A stretch of 64,000 nt of DNA, from the NCBI RefSeq assembly GCF_963668215.1, contig NZ_OY764190.1:4278001-4342000 (forward strand), written 5' to 3'. The notes under the pieces are model-generated. The model worked only from the letters and a program-made list of their open reading frames with translations. It had not been told where the DNA came from and did not search any database. This document shows, piece after piece, positions 1 through 7,973 of this stretch. Every line of letters starts with the position of its first letter. Positions within the stretch are counted from its first letter, which is position 1. This DNA is from an uncultured Desulfosarcina sp. (GTDB taxonomy: Bacteria; Desulfobacterota; Desulfobacteria; Desulfobacterales; Desulfosarcinaceae). Made by a program: the position numbers and the translations under genes.

Positions 1-438
1 CAGGACCAGGACGAACAGGTAAACGGTAAAACTGCCGCCCTTGAAATCCGCGACCTTGAAGTCGGCCCAGTCCATCTGCCCCTGCAATCCGGGAATCGTC
101 TCGAACCGGATGTAAGCCTGGCGCTTGCGTTTTCGTTTGCGCCTGCGGACATAGATTTTGACGGTATCGTATCCGCCAGCATAGCCTAACTGTTTGAGTC
201 GTTGATAGATCCAGGTGGCACGGTAATCATCCTCTTCGAGGAAATCGTTAATCACCGGGTAGTAGGGAGCCAGGATGCTTTCGCGCCGTTGGGCCTTGTG
301 GTAACCGGGAGTTTGTCCATTCTGAATATATTTTTTAACGGTCTTGCGATGGCGGCCAGTTCGTTTGGTGATCTCCCTTTGCGAAAGGCCTTGTTGATGC
401 AATGCAATAATGTCCATGTACGCCTCCCATGAAATCAT
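1..438 (-). CDS. istA: IS21-family transposase IstA, N-terminal part (partial)
   Basis: The minus-strand frame is open from an ATG at 438-436 to the window edge (146 codons). It starts MISWEAYMDIIALHQQG and continues with a helix-turn-helix segment (QREITKRTGRHRKTVKKYI) that binds the element ends. Near the edge it reaches the core with the first catalytic aspartate in QMDWADFKV, as expected for the DDE integrase-like domain of IstA. An AGGAGG ribosome-binding site lies about 10 bases upstream of the start. The remaining catalytic residues and the partner ATPase gene istB would be to the left of the window. Assignment to IS21 rests on the HTH plus the DWAD motif and the position next to the element end. 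Confidence 0.88.
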   Translation of the reverse strand, partial: MISWEAYMDIIALHQQGLSQREITKRTGRHRKTVKKYIQNGQTPGYHKAQRRESILAPYYPVINDFLEEDDYRATWIYQRLKQLGYAGGYDTVKIYVRRRKRKRKRQAYIRFETIPGLQGQMDWADFKVADFKGGSFTVYLFVLVL

Positions 439-540
439 GGCGACACCCTCCTTTCAGGAAGGAGTCTACCATGCGGTGCTATTCATGGGTGGTACACTTT
501 TCGTTCCCATTTTTGGTACATTATCGCATTCCCGGCGACA
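1..540 (-). mobile_element. IS21-family insertion sequence, left end (cut by window edge)
   Basis: This is the istA-proximal end of an IS21-type element. On the minus strand it begins near 540 with TGTCGCCGGG. About 100 bp of non-coding terminal sequence follows, carrying repeated TGTACCA/GTGTACCAC words, which fits the multiple terminal repeats typical of IS21 ends. Then come a strong AGGAGG site and istA, which runs off the left edge. The element lies inside another transposase gene (542-1780), so it is the later insertion. The other end and istB lie outside the window, so neither intactness nor target duplication can be judged. Confidence 0.75.
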
Positions 541-541
541 G

Positions 542-1780
542 CAAGACCTCAACGGTGGCCTCAAGATAGAACGTCAACGAACCGGGGCCAACGGTATGAG
601 TGCCGAGCAGGTGACCCGCGCCGCGATTGTGATGAAGCTTTTCAACTTCACCTATGAAGACCTCGCCTTTCATATTTCCGATTCCAGATCGCTCAGACGG
701 TTTTGCAGAATCGGTATTTTCGATAAGGGCTTCAAGAAATCCGCCCTGAATGAAAATATCAAAAGGATCTGCCCTGAGACCTGGGAGCTTATTTCCCTGG
801 ACCTGTTGGCATATGCGAAGGACAACAACATCGAAAAAGGCAGAACGACCCGAGTCGATTGTACCGTCGTCGAGAGCAACATCCACCCTCCTTGCGATTC
901 CATGCAGTTGTATGACGCTGTGCGCGTGCTCGCGCGGTTGTTGACTCAAGCCCGGGATGACTTCAAAATTAAAATCGTTTTCACGGATCATCGTCGCCGT
1001 GCAAAAAGGCGGATGACCGCCATCCAATACGCAAAAGGGAAAAAGCAACGACTGTCTCCGTATAAAGACCTGCTCAAGGTCACCCAAAAGTCCATCGGTT
1101 ACGCGATCAAAGCCGAAGAAACGATAGGCGGAATCTGCACAACCAATTTTGAATTGCTTGGCTTATTGAACAGCATCAAACATTACAGCGATTTGGCCCG
1201 TCAGGTCTACGACCAGACCTATCGCCGGGTTATTCAAGGCGAAAGCGTATCGGCCGACCAGAAGGTATTCTCGATTTTCGAGGAACACACGGACATCATC
1301 ATCAAAGACCGCCGGGATAACCATTATGGCCATAAGATTTGCCTGACCGGTGGAGCCTCGAACCTTATCCTCGATTGTGTCGTTCTTGAGGGCAATCCCG
1401 CAGATAGCACACTGGTTGAACAGATGCTGGATCGCCAGAAATCGGCTTACGGACGCTACCCGCTGAAAGTTGCCCTGGACGGTGGCTTTGCATCCAAAGG
1501 CAATCTGAACACGGCCAAGGCCAAAGGCGTCAAAGATGTCTGCTTTGCCAAAAAACGGGGTCTTGAAGAGATTGACATGTGTCGCAGTCACTATGTTTAC
1601 AAAAAGCTCAGACAGTTCCGTGCCGGTATCGAATCGGGCATATCCTGGCTCAAACGCAGTTTCGGCTTGACCCGGTGCACGTGGAAAGGTTTTCGTTCTT
1701 TTAAAAGCTACGTGCTTTCGTCGGTGGTCGCGGCCAACCTGCTGACGATCGCTCGAAAGCAATTGGCTCCTGCTGGATAA
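542..1780 (+). pseudogene. DDE transposase (ISNCY/IS5-like), 5'-truncated by the IS21 element
   Basis: The frame encodes most of a DDE transposase. GANGMSAEQV and a helical DNA-binding region come first, then the catalytic aspartates in VDCTVVESNIH and VALDGGFAS, and the glutamate in AGIESGISWLKRSFGL. Homologous transposases have further N-terminal residues before the GMSAEQ segment. Here the frame instead reads back across position 540 into the end of the IS21 element, where an artificial upstream start (410) exists. The gene has therefore lost its start and is most likely dead, although an internal ATG at 596 could make a shortened protein. The catalytic part has no internal stop, so the disruption looks recent. 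I am unsure of the exact IS family name. Confidence 0.8.
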
Positions 1781-2367
1781 CCTCACAACCTGAGAAAATT
1801 CAGTTACTGAAATCCAGAGAGCAGGTGCGTCCGGAGGCGTGCTTTTTTAGAGTATTTACCCATATCCTTGTCGGGCTTTCAATGTGCCGTGTCTTGGAGG
1901 ATTCTATTCCTCACGTTACCCGATTTTTACTTCTCGACGCACTGCTTAAACCTGCAATTTATGGACGGACACTACCTAAATCCTTTAACGATACCTAAGG
2001 TCAATCAAGATATCCAATTCCTGCACCGACCGCTATGCAGTGAGAAGGGCGGCTTCCACTTGGGTGGAATATCGAATTTCCGTCCATCCCGCCGGATGCA
2101 GGCGGTCGTCAAAATAAGAATTGGCATCGGCGATTGATACGAAACAGTTATAGCCGGTGTTCCTTCACAAACATCGTTTTTTATGAAGTATCCGCATTTT
2201 TAATCATAATTCACGGATAGAAATTGTCTCCCATAACCTGCAAATGTTTTTCAGGGATATGGTGCATATCCGTAACTACCCAGACGGATAATGTAAATTA
2301 TAATATACGATAAGCCACATAATGCATGTTTTGATTTGCGTAAGGATGAAAACGCTGGACAACAACT
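1781..2367. other. Remnant-rich intergenic stretch between mobile genes
   Basis: This stretch holds the unrecognised right end of the truncated transposase element, a phage-gene remnant on the minus strand (2033-2164), and an AT-rich approach to the hipB promoter. A word resembling half of the hipB operator occurs near 2288-2300. The forward reading frame at 1868-2137 has no recognisable protein features and overlaps the remnant antisense, so I do not call it a gene. Confidence 0.5.
2033..2164 (-). pseudogene. Fragment of a phage DnaT-like / head-completion type protein
   Basis: The minus strand is open for 43 codons between a stop at 2167-2165 and the stop at 2035-2033. It reads FVSIADANSYFDDRLHPAGW and then ends early. 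Prophage proteins annotated as DnaT-like ssDNA-binding or neck proteins commonly start with a very similar V(S/A)xADANAYFxxRLHxxxW segment, followed by 100 or more further residues. There is no start codon in frame and the C-terminal part is missing, so I read it as a decayed prophage relic. The match is a short motif recalled from the family, hence modest confidence. Confidence 0.4.
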
Positions 2368-2424
2368 TTAATGTAAACTATAGTAAACGTTATACCAGTT
2401 AATGATGGTGATAGTTTACATTAA
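2368..2424. promoter_or_regulatory. Probable HipB operator: perfect 14-bp inverted repeat
   Basis: TTAATGTAAACTAT at 2368-2381 is repeated perfectly inverted as ATAGTTTACATTAA at 2411-2424, immediately in front of the XRE antitoxin gene. Autorepression of hipBA through palindromes ahead of hipB is established for the family. The second half-site would fall inside the coding sequence if translation began at the upstream ATG (2402), which favours the ATG at 2435. A similar half-site word lies near 2288-2300 and overlaps an AT-rich -10-like sequence. Confidence 0.65.
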
Positions 2425-2434
2425 GGCAAAAATT

Positions 2435-2764
2435 ATGAGTCCGGCAATACATTTACCCATTCCGGCTAAAAAAGCTTTGAAGAAAGTAGGAAAAGACATC
2501 GGAGATGCACGCAAGAGGCGACGGATTACCATGGAACTCATGGCCGAGCGCGCAGGTATTTCAAGGGTCACTCTCGGTAAAATCGAAAGGGGAGAGCCAA
2601 CTGTTTCCATGGGGGCGTATGCAACCGTTCTTTTCACACTCGGTATAATCGATCATCTTCAGAATCTTGCTGATGCCAGCACCGACATCGTCGGGCGTGA
2701 ATTAGAAGAGGAAAATCTGCCCAAACGTGTCAGACTCCCGCGAAGCAGTAAAGGCAGAGAATAA
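2435..2764 (+). CDS. hipB: HipB-like XRE-family antitoxin / transcriptional repressor
   Basis: The protein has about 109 residues from the ATG at 2435. It has a classical helix-turn-helix of the XRE/lambda-Cro type: DIGDARKRRRITMELMAERA, then GISRVTLGKIERGEPTVSMGAYATVLFTLG. HipB proteins bind the operator ahead of their own operon and neutralise the HipA kinase. The start at 2435 is preferred because AAGG lies about 9 bases upstream and because the operator palindrome occupies the region of the earlier ATGs (2402, 2405). The stop overlaps the start of a hipA-like stub (TAATG), the usual coupling for hipBA. Since hipA is reduced to a stub, this antitoxin is probably an orphan. Confidence 0.8.
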   Translation: MSPAIHLPIPAKKALKKVGKDIGDARKRRRITMELMAERAGISRVTLGKIERGEPTVSMGAYATVLFTLGIIDHLQNLADASTDIVGRELEEENLPKRVRLPRSSKGRE

Positions 2765-2892
2765 TGAGTACTAAAGAAATATACGTTTCCATCCAAGTTG
2801 ATGATGACATAATTCCTGTCGGAAAACTGTGGTGCCATCAAAAAATCTATAAATTGATATACTCAGATCCACCTTACAGCGAGGAATTTTGA
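2764..2892 (+). pseudogene. Truncated hipA-like toxin gene (N-terminal stub)
   Basis: The start codon overlaps the hipB stop by one base. The 42-codon product begins STKEIYVSIQVDDDIIPVGK, which fits the first strands of HipA N-subdomain proteins (xEIYVxxxLxxxxxxVGxL). It stops after YSEEF, whereas a full HipA has about 400-440 residues with a serine/threonine kinase fold. All kinase motifs are absent. Downstream DNA to 2988 contains no continuing frame that I recognise, and two copies of TTTTTAGGTTATTG (about 24 bp apart, 2952-2989) lie there. I infer a deletion that removed the toxin while leaving the antitoxin. Confidence 0.6.
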
Positions 2893-2997
2893 AAGCTTGT
2901 CTATTGGCGTGGCCATTTTTTACCTTTATCTTGATGGACATGCCTTTTGGATTTTTAGGTTATTGTGTTCTGTCATTTTTAGGTTATTGAGTCGCGC

Positions 2998-4335
2998 CAG
3001 TAGTGTCCGGTTAACTATCAAATAATTTCAGTTGCATATGGCCACTAGTAATTTTGTTTCTGTAGTCATCGGCCGTGAAGGCCTGTAAAATGGGCATTTT
3101 CTCAAACAGGGTAATGCTCAAAATCTGTAAAATTGTGTAGAGAGGCAGATCGATCCGCAACCGTTTTTTCATTATGGCGACCAGAACATAGGTCGATATT
3201 GCTATCCAGATTTGAGTTTTCACAGCATTTTGCGACGTGCCGTAAAAGCTCTTGATACGCAGATGCTGTTTGATCCATTTGAAAAAAATCTCAACCCGCC
3301 ACCTATACCGATAAAGCTCTGCAATCGTATGGGCCGGCAACATGAACTGGTTTGTAAGAAAAACAAATGATCTGCCTTTTTCAGCATCAAAGAATTTCAC
3401 CCGGCGAAGCTTTTCCGGGTAATCCTTTTTGCTGTAGAACCCTGTAAGGGCAACTGTCTGATCGCATCGGACACATGTTGTTTTATCGACTTTATGCGAA
3501 TAGATCCTTCGCAGTTTGGTGTTTGTTTTTGTACGCGTTACGAATATCGCTGAACATTGATGCAGCTCGTACAGTCGTTTGAAATCCAGATAGGCCCGAT
3601 CCATGAGGTAGATTGAGCCTGGTTCCGGAACGAGAATATCAAGAACATTGACGTCATGAACTTTTCCATCGGTGATCCAGATGAATGTCGGGATGTCCCC
3701 TCGCAAATCAAGAAGGGTATGAAGTTTTACAGCACCTTTTGATCTGCGGAATCGAGCCCATGGAAAAAGCGACAGACAGAGATCGATTGTCGATGCATCC
3801 AGGGCGTAAACAGTGTCTTTAAGTTCAAGACCAAAATCGTCATCGATATATAGCTTTCTGGCTTCATGGATCAAGGTCAGGGCAAAGTCGCTGTAGATAC
3901 GCCAGTCTCTCTTTTCATTCGCATCAGCCAGCGTGCTTCGAACGACCTTACCACGGATGCCCATATGATAAAGCTTATCTTGCATGGCCCGCAAACAGCA
4001 TTCTATGTCGCGAAGGCTTTCGCGATAGGTCAGCTGGGCAAAAGCCATGCAGAGAAGTTGGTCATAGCATGTAAAAGAACGTACGCGGTAATTGCCGTGA
4101 TAACGTTTAACGCATTGACGAAATTTATTTTGAGGGAGGAACCCCATTACTTGAGAAAAAATGGTTTGCCCCTGGTACATTGGTACCCTCCTTTCCCATA
4201 TGAATGATGCTGGTCAAGGAGACTATGAGGGCATCCCTAAACGAATTTCAAGTCGATCATCTCCAGGTTTGCAAGAATTGCATATTATTTTAATTGGTTG
4301 TGACATGTTTGGAAAAGTTTAACCGGACAGCAGTG
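2998..4335 (-). mobile_element. Intact IS4-family insertion sequence with 9-bp target duplication
   Basis: The element is 1338 bp. Its ends are imperfect inverted repeats, CAGTAGTGTCCGGTTAA at 2998-3014 and CACTGCTGTCCGGTTAA read inward from 4335. The 9-bp sequence GAGTCGCGC flanks it directly on both sides (2989-2997 and 4336-4344), the signature of a transposition target duplication. One uninterrupted transposase gene fills it on the minus strand, and its stop codon sits inside the left inverted repeat. Everything needed for activity appears present. Confidence 0.92.
3011..4180 (-). CDS. IS4-family DDE transposase
   Basis: The 389-residue protein catalyses cut-and-paste movement of the surrounding element. 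The N-terminal DNA-binding region contains QLTYRESLRDIE. The catalytic aspartates are in YALDASTIDL and IYLMDRAYLDF. The glutamate is in the conserved C-terminal block YRYRWRVEIFFKWIKQHL, the Y-(2)-R-(3)-E-(6)-K signature of IS4 transposases. Length is typical of the family. A good Shine-Dalgarno (GGAGGG) lies just upstream of the ATG at 4180. No frameshift or missing residue is visible. Confidence 0.93.
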   Translation of the reverse strand: MYQGQTIFSQVMGFLPQNKFRQCVKRYHGNYRVRSFTCYDQLLCMAFAQLTYRESLRDIECCLRAMQDKLYHMGIRGKVVRSTLADANEKRDWRIYSDFALTLIHEARKLYIDDDFGLELKDTVYALDASTIDLCLSLFPWARFRRSKGAVKLHTLLDLRGDIPTFIWITDGKVHDVNVLDILVPEPGSIYLMDRAYLDFKRLYELHQCSAIFVTRTKTNTKLRRIYSHKVDKTTCVRCDQTVALTGFYSKKDYPEKLRRVKFFDAEKGRSFVFLTNQFMLPAHTIAELYRYRWRVEIFFKWIKQHLRIKSFYGTSQNAVKTQIWIAISTYVLVAIMKKRLRIDLPLYTILQILSITLFEKMPILQAFTADDYRNKITSGHMQLKLFDS

Positions 4336-4391
4336 GAGTCGCGCTATTCTTAAATTCAATAACGGTGAGGAAAAAGGAAGGGAGCCGAGCG

Positions 4392-5177
4392 ATGACTGAG
4401 AGGGATTACACAGAAATTACCTTTGACCGCGAGGATGCCGTCGGTATCCTGACCCTGAACAACGCCGGCAAGGTCAATGCGCTCTCCAGGCAGATGATCG
4501 GAGAGATCATAGACCTGTTAGACCGCGTAATGGCTGATGAGACCTTGAAGGTGTTGATCCTCAAAGCGGCGGGAAAGCACTTTTGTGCCGGTCATTACCT
4601 GGCCGAAATGATCGATAGCGGCGTCAAGGAATACAAGTTCATCTTCGATCAGTGCACCCGCATGATGATGCGCATCCACGAAATTCCCCAGGTGGTCATC
4701 GCCCAAGTCCAGGGCATCGCCACGGCCGCCGGATGTCAGTTGGCTGCCTGGTGCGATCTGGTGGTGGCCGAGGAGGGTGCCCGCTTTTCCACCCCGGGTG
4801 TCAAGATCGGTCTTTTCTGCACGACACCCATGGTGGCCATCACCCGCGCCATCGGCCGCAAGGCCGCCATGGAGATGCTCGTCACCGGTCGGGAGTTTCC
4901 GGCCGCAGAGGCAAAAGATTTGGGCCTGGTCAACCGTGTCGTTCCACTGGTAAAGTTAGAAGAGACTACCCGCGAACTGGCCCGTCAGATCGCCGAGGCC
5001 AGCGGTTTCGCCCTCTCCATTGGCAAACAGGGATTGTATGCCCAGGCGGACATGAGCGATGCACAGGCCCTGCATTATGCCAAGCACACCATCGTGATGA
5101 ACAACATGGCCGAAGACGCCCAAAACGGCATCAAGGCGTTTCTGGAAAAACGGGCGCCGGAATGGAAGAATCGATGA
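4392..5177 (+). CDS. Crotonase-fold protein, ECHDC3-like enoyl-CoA hydratase/isomerase homologue
   Basis: The protein has about 261 residues. The CoA-binding/oxyanion segment AGKHFCAGHYLAEM lies near residue 60, and TAAGCQLAAWCDLVVAEEGA and TPGVKIGLFCTTPM follow. The last two blocks match the ECHDC3 branch of the crotonase superfamily. In classical enoyl-CoA hydratases the two catalytic glutamates sit in GGGCELA and QPEI; here they are Gln (GCQLA) and Gly (TPGV), so hydration of enoyl-CoA is doubtful. It is the first gene after the IS4 element and probably reads with or beside the beta-oxidation genes. The ATG at 4392 is chosen over the GTG at 4365 because AGGAAGGGAG lies just before it. Confidence 0.85.
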   Translation: MTERDYTEITFDREDAVGILTLNNAGKVNALSRQMIGEIIDLLDRVMADETLKVLILKAAGKHFCAGHYLAEMIDSGVKEYKFIFDQCTRMMMRIHEIPQVVIAQVQGIATAAGCQLAAWCDLVVAEEGARFSTPGVKIGLFCTTPMVAITRAIGRKAAMEMLVTGREFPAAEAKDLGLVNRVVPLVKLEETTRELARQIAEASGFALSIGKQGLYAQADMSDAQALHYAKHTIVMNNMAEDAQNGIKAFLEKRAPEWKNR

Positions 5178-5506
5178 CCGATCCGGCCAACGAATCCTTT
5201 TTTGTCGTTATCTTCATATAACCTCCTATGATATCATTATTTTTCGTCTTCTATCGTATTCCCCGGGATGGTGGGTAATGTACCCGGTCACCACATTGTA
5301 AAACTGCCATAGACTCATGACCGGCAGCTTTCCGGGTTCGGTCCAGGCTGTTCCCTAAAATGAATTTTCTTGACTTGCGCAAAAAAGGTAAGTAAATATT
5401 ATTTAAAAATCTTATTAAAAATTTATATCCCAAATAAAAACATTATAACTATCAGAAATAATAATGTATAAAAATTTATGCGGGAAGGTAAAAAAAATTT
5501 ACTATA
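5178..5506. promoter_or_regulatory. AT-rich promoter region of the tetR-acyl-CoA dehydrogenase operon
   Basis: This 329-bp gap becomes strongly A/T-rich towards the tetR gene. A sigma70-like promoter can be read as TTGACT (5370-5375), a 17-bp spacer and TAAATA (5393-5398). Downstream, ACATTAT (5440-5446) and ATAATGT (5461-5467) form a 7-bp inverted repeat that could be the operator for autoregulation by the TetR protein. The promoter is a consensus match by eye and the operator is inference. No small gene is visible in the gap. Confidence 0.4.
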
Positions 5507-6106
5507 GTGGTTTATATGAACAAAAATAATACGTCACCACCGGGCAAAGAAAAGATCATCAACGCCATGCGCGAGCTGCTTGAAAAGCGGAACTTCGAAA
5601 CCATCACCATTTCCGAAATCGCCACCAAAGCCGGTGTGACCGAGGGGCTTCTCTACAAATACTTCAAGGACAAACGGGAACTGCTTCACCATGTTCTCAA
5701 GGAACATTACGATTATTTCATGCTCCAGATAGACAGGGACCTCAAGGGCATTACCGGCGCGTTGAACAAGATCCGCAAAATCATTTGGTCCAGTATCGAC
5801 CGGTACGCCAACCACAGGGTTTTCGCCAGAATCATCATGCTTGAGGTGAGAGGCTCGGAGACCTACTTCAAAAGCGAGGCCTACCAACGGGTTCGCCAAT
5901 TCAACCGACTCCTGCTTGACATTATCGAAGAGGGCGTAAAGGCGGGAGAAATCACGCCGGCCATTCCACCACACTACATCCGTCATGCGATTTTCGGGGC
6001 CATCGAACATGCCTGCCTCAACCAGGCCATCTTCAATGAAAAAGTATCCACCGACGAGACAGCGGAAAATATCACTAATCTGATTTTCAATGGAATCAAG
6101 CCATGA
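5507..6106 (+). CDS. TetR/AcrR-family transcriptional regulator (FadR-like)
   Basis: The 199-residue repressor has a typical TetR N-terminal helix-turn-helix, KIINAMRELLEKRNFETITI then SEIATKAGVTEGLLYKYFKDKRELL. A helical ligand-binding domain follows (about residues 65-195). It sits 16 bp upstream of the acyl-CoA dehydrogenase gene, so the effector is most likely an acyl-CoA or fatty acid and the targets the surrounding beta-oxidation genes. That role is inferred from context. The start is either the GTG at 5507 or the ATG at 5516. The only purine-rich candidate ribosome site (GGGAAGG near 5482) is rather far from both, so initiation may be weak. Confidence 0.88.
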   Translation: MVYMNKNNTSPPGKEKIINAMRELLEKRNFETITISEIATKAGVTEGLLYKYFKDKRELLHHVLKEHYDYFMLQIDRDLKGITGALNKIRKIIWSSIDRYANHRVFARIIMLEVRGSETYFKSEAYQRVRQFNRLLLDIIEEGVKAGEITPAIPPHYIRHAIFGAIEHACLNQAIFNEKVSTDETAENITNLIFNGIKP

Positions 6107-6122
6107 TTAAGGAGACATCAGT

Positions 6123-7961
6123 ATGGCAGAAGTAATCTCAAACAGACGGGACATGGATTTTGTCCTTTATGAACAACTGGACACAGAGAGTATCCTGAAA
6201 TCGGAAGCCTTTGCCGGGCTTGACAGGAAAATGGCGGACATGGTGGTCACCGAGGCCCGCAACCTGGCGATCAAGGAAATCCTGCCCACTTTTACGCAGG
6301 GAGATCGGGAAGGGGTCCGGTTCGACAACGGGAGCGTATCGGTGCCGGAGTGTTTTCGGCGGGTTCACGAGCTTCTTGTCGAAGGGGAATGGGGCGCTCT
6401 GACAGCCGACCCGGATTATGGCGGGCAAGGGCTGCCCCATACGATCGCCCAGGCGGCCATGGAGTATATGGTCGGTGCCAACTACACGCTCATGACCTAC
6501 GTCATCCTGGGCATGGGCGCCGGCAAGATGGTGGATCTTTTCGGAACCCGGGAGCAAAAGGATCTTTTCCTGAAGAAGATGTACACCATGGAATGGGGCT
6601 CCACCATGCTGCTGACCGAGCCGGGCGCGGGCTCTGACCTGGGTGCCCTGACCACGTCCGCCGTGAAAAACGAGGATGGCACCTATTCCATCACCGGCGG
6701 TAAGATTTTTATCACCAACGGAGAGCAGAACCTGACGGAGAACATCATCCACCCGGTGCTCGCCAGAATCGAAGGGGCGCCCGCCGGCACCAAGGGCATT
6801 TCCATTTTTCTCGTTCCCAAGATCTGGGTCAATGCCGACGGTTCGCTGGGTGAACGCAACGATGTGATTTGCACTGGTGTCGAAGAGAAGATGGGCATTC
6901 ACGGTTCTCCCACATGCAGCCTTTCCCTCGGCAGCAAGGGCAAGTGCCGGGGCCTGCTGTTGGGCGAGGAAAACCAGGGCATGCAGATCATGTTTCACAT
7001 GATGAACGAGGTGCGTCTGGAAGTTGGCACCCAGGCCTTTACCCATGCCTCATGCGCCTATCAGCATGCGCTGGATTATGTCGCCCAACGCCTCCAGGGG
7101 CGGGCCATCGAAAACAGCGCCGATCCCGCCGCACCCCAGGTGCCCATCATCCGGCATCCGGATGTCCGCAGGATGCTGCTGAGGATGAAGGCCCTGGTGG
7201 AAGGCATGCGCAGCCTGACTTTTTTCACGGCCTTTTGTTTCGACAAAATGGTCTGCGCCGCGACCGATGAAGAAAAAGCTCACTATGCGGGCCTGGCCGA
7301 GATTCTCACCCCCATTGTGAAAGCCTATTGCAGCGAAAAGGGATTCGATGTGTGCGTGGAGGGCATGCAACTTTTTGGCGGCTATGGCTACACCAAGGAG
7401 TACCCCATGGAGCAGATCCTCAGGGATTGTAAAATCTGCTCCATTTATGAAGGCACCGATGGCATTCAGGCCATGGATTTTCTGGGGCGCAAGCTGATGA
7501 TGAAAAAAGGTGCCCTGCTCGAAGCGCTGGTCACGGAGATCAAGAACCGTGTCGGCCAGGCCAGGGAATACCCCGAACTGGCGGGCATGGCAGAACAGGT
7601 GGCGGCTGCGGCCGACAAATTCCGCCATACGGCAGTGGGCACCGCCAAGGCCATTCGTTCCCCGGAATATAAATCCGCTTTTGCCTCGGCTCATCCACTG
7701 ATGGATGCAGCAGGAGATCTCATCATGGCCTGGATGCTGTTGTGGCGAGCAGCCGTTGCGACGCCCGCCCTGGCCAGACGGATCCAGGGAAAAACCCTGG
7801 AGGAGGCCCTGCCAACCGATAAGACAGCCGCCTTTTACCATGGAAAAATCATGGCCGCCGAGTTTTTCATCAAAACCCAGTTGCCTGTGACCATGGGAAA
7901 ACTCGATGCCATCCGCCCGGCGCAAAATGCCGCCGTCATGATCCACGAGAATTCTTTTTAA
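6123..7961 (+). CDS. Acyl-CoA dehydrogenase, long (about 600-residue) type
   Basis: The 612-residue flavoenzyme catalyses alpha,beta-dehydrogenation of acyl-CoA, passing electrons to ETF. The FAD-binding middle domain shows WGSTMLLTEPGAGSDLGALT and KIFITNGEQNL. The C-terminal helical domain contains GMQLFGGYGYTKEYPMEQILRDCKI, and IYEGTDGIQAMDFLGRKL follows. The extra ~200 residues beyond a standard 380-residue enzyme are the C-terminal extension of the long-form dehydrogenases that Pfam-type annotation links with FadE5-like proteins. AAGGAG lies 7 bases ahead of the ATG. The gene follows tetR by 16 bp and precedes a thiolase by 12 bp, so the three are almost certainly one transcript. Confidence 0.95.
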   Translation: MAEVISNRRDMDFVLYEQLDTESILKSEAFAGLDRKMADMVVTEARNLAIKEILPTFTQGDREGVRFDNGSVSVPECFRRVHELLVEGEWGALTADPDYGGQGLPHTIAQAAMEYMVGANYTLMTYVILGMGAGKMVDLFGTREQKDLFLKKMYTMEWGSTMLLTEPGAGSDLGALTTSAVKNEDGTYSITGGKIFITNGEQNLTENIIHPVLARIEGAPAGTKGISIFLVPKIWVNADGSLGERNDVICTGVEEKMGIHGSPTCSLSLGSKGKCRGLLLGEENQGMQIMFHMMNEVRLEVGTQAFTHASCAYQHALDYVAQRLQGRAIENSADPAAPQVPIIRHPDVRRMLLRMKALVEGMRSLTFFTAFCFDKMVCAATDEEKAHYAGLAEILTPIVKAYCSEKGFDVCVEGMQLFGGYGYTKEYPMEQILRDCKICSIYEGTDGIQAMDFLGRKLMMKKGALLEALVTEIKNRVGQAREYPELAGMAEQVAAAADKFRHTAVGTAKAIRSPEYKSAFASAHPLMDAAGDLIMAWMLLWRAAVATPALARRIQGKTLEEALPTDKTAAFYHGKIMAAEFFIKTQLPVTMGKLDAIRPAQNAAVMIHENSF

Positions 7962-7973
7962 GGAGAACCAGCC

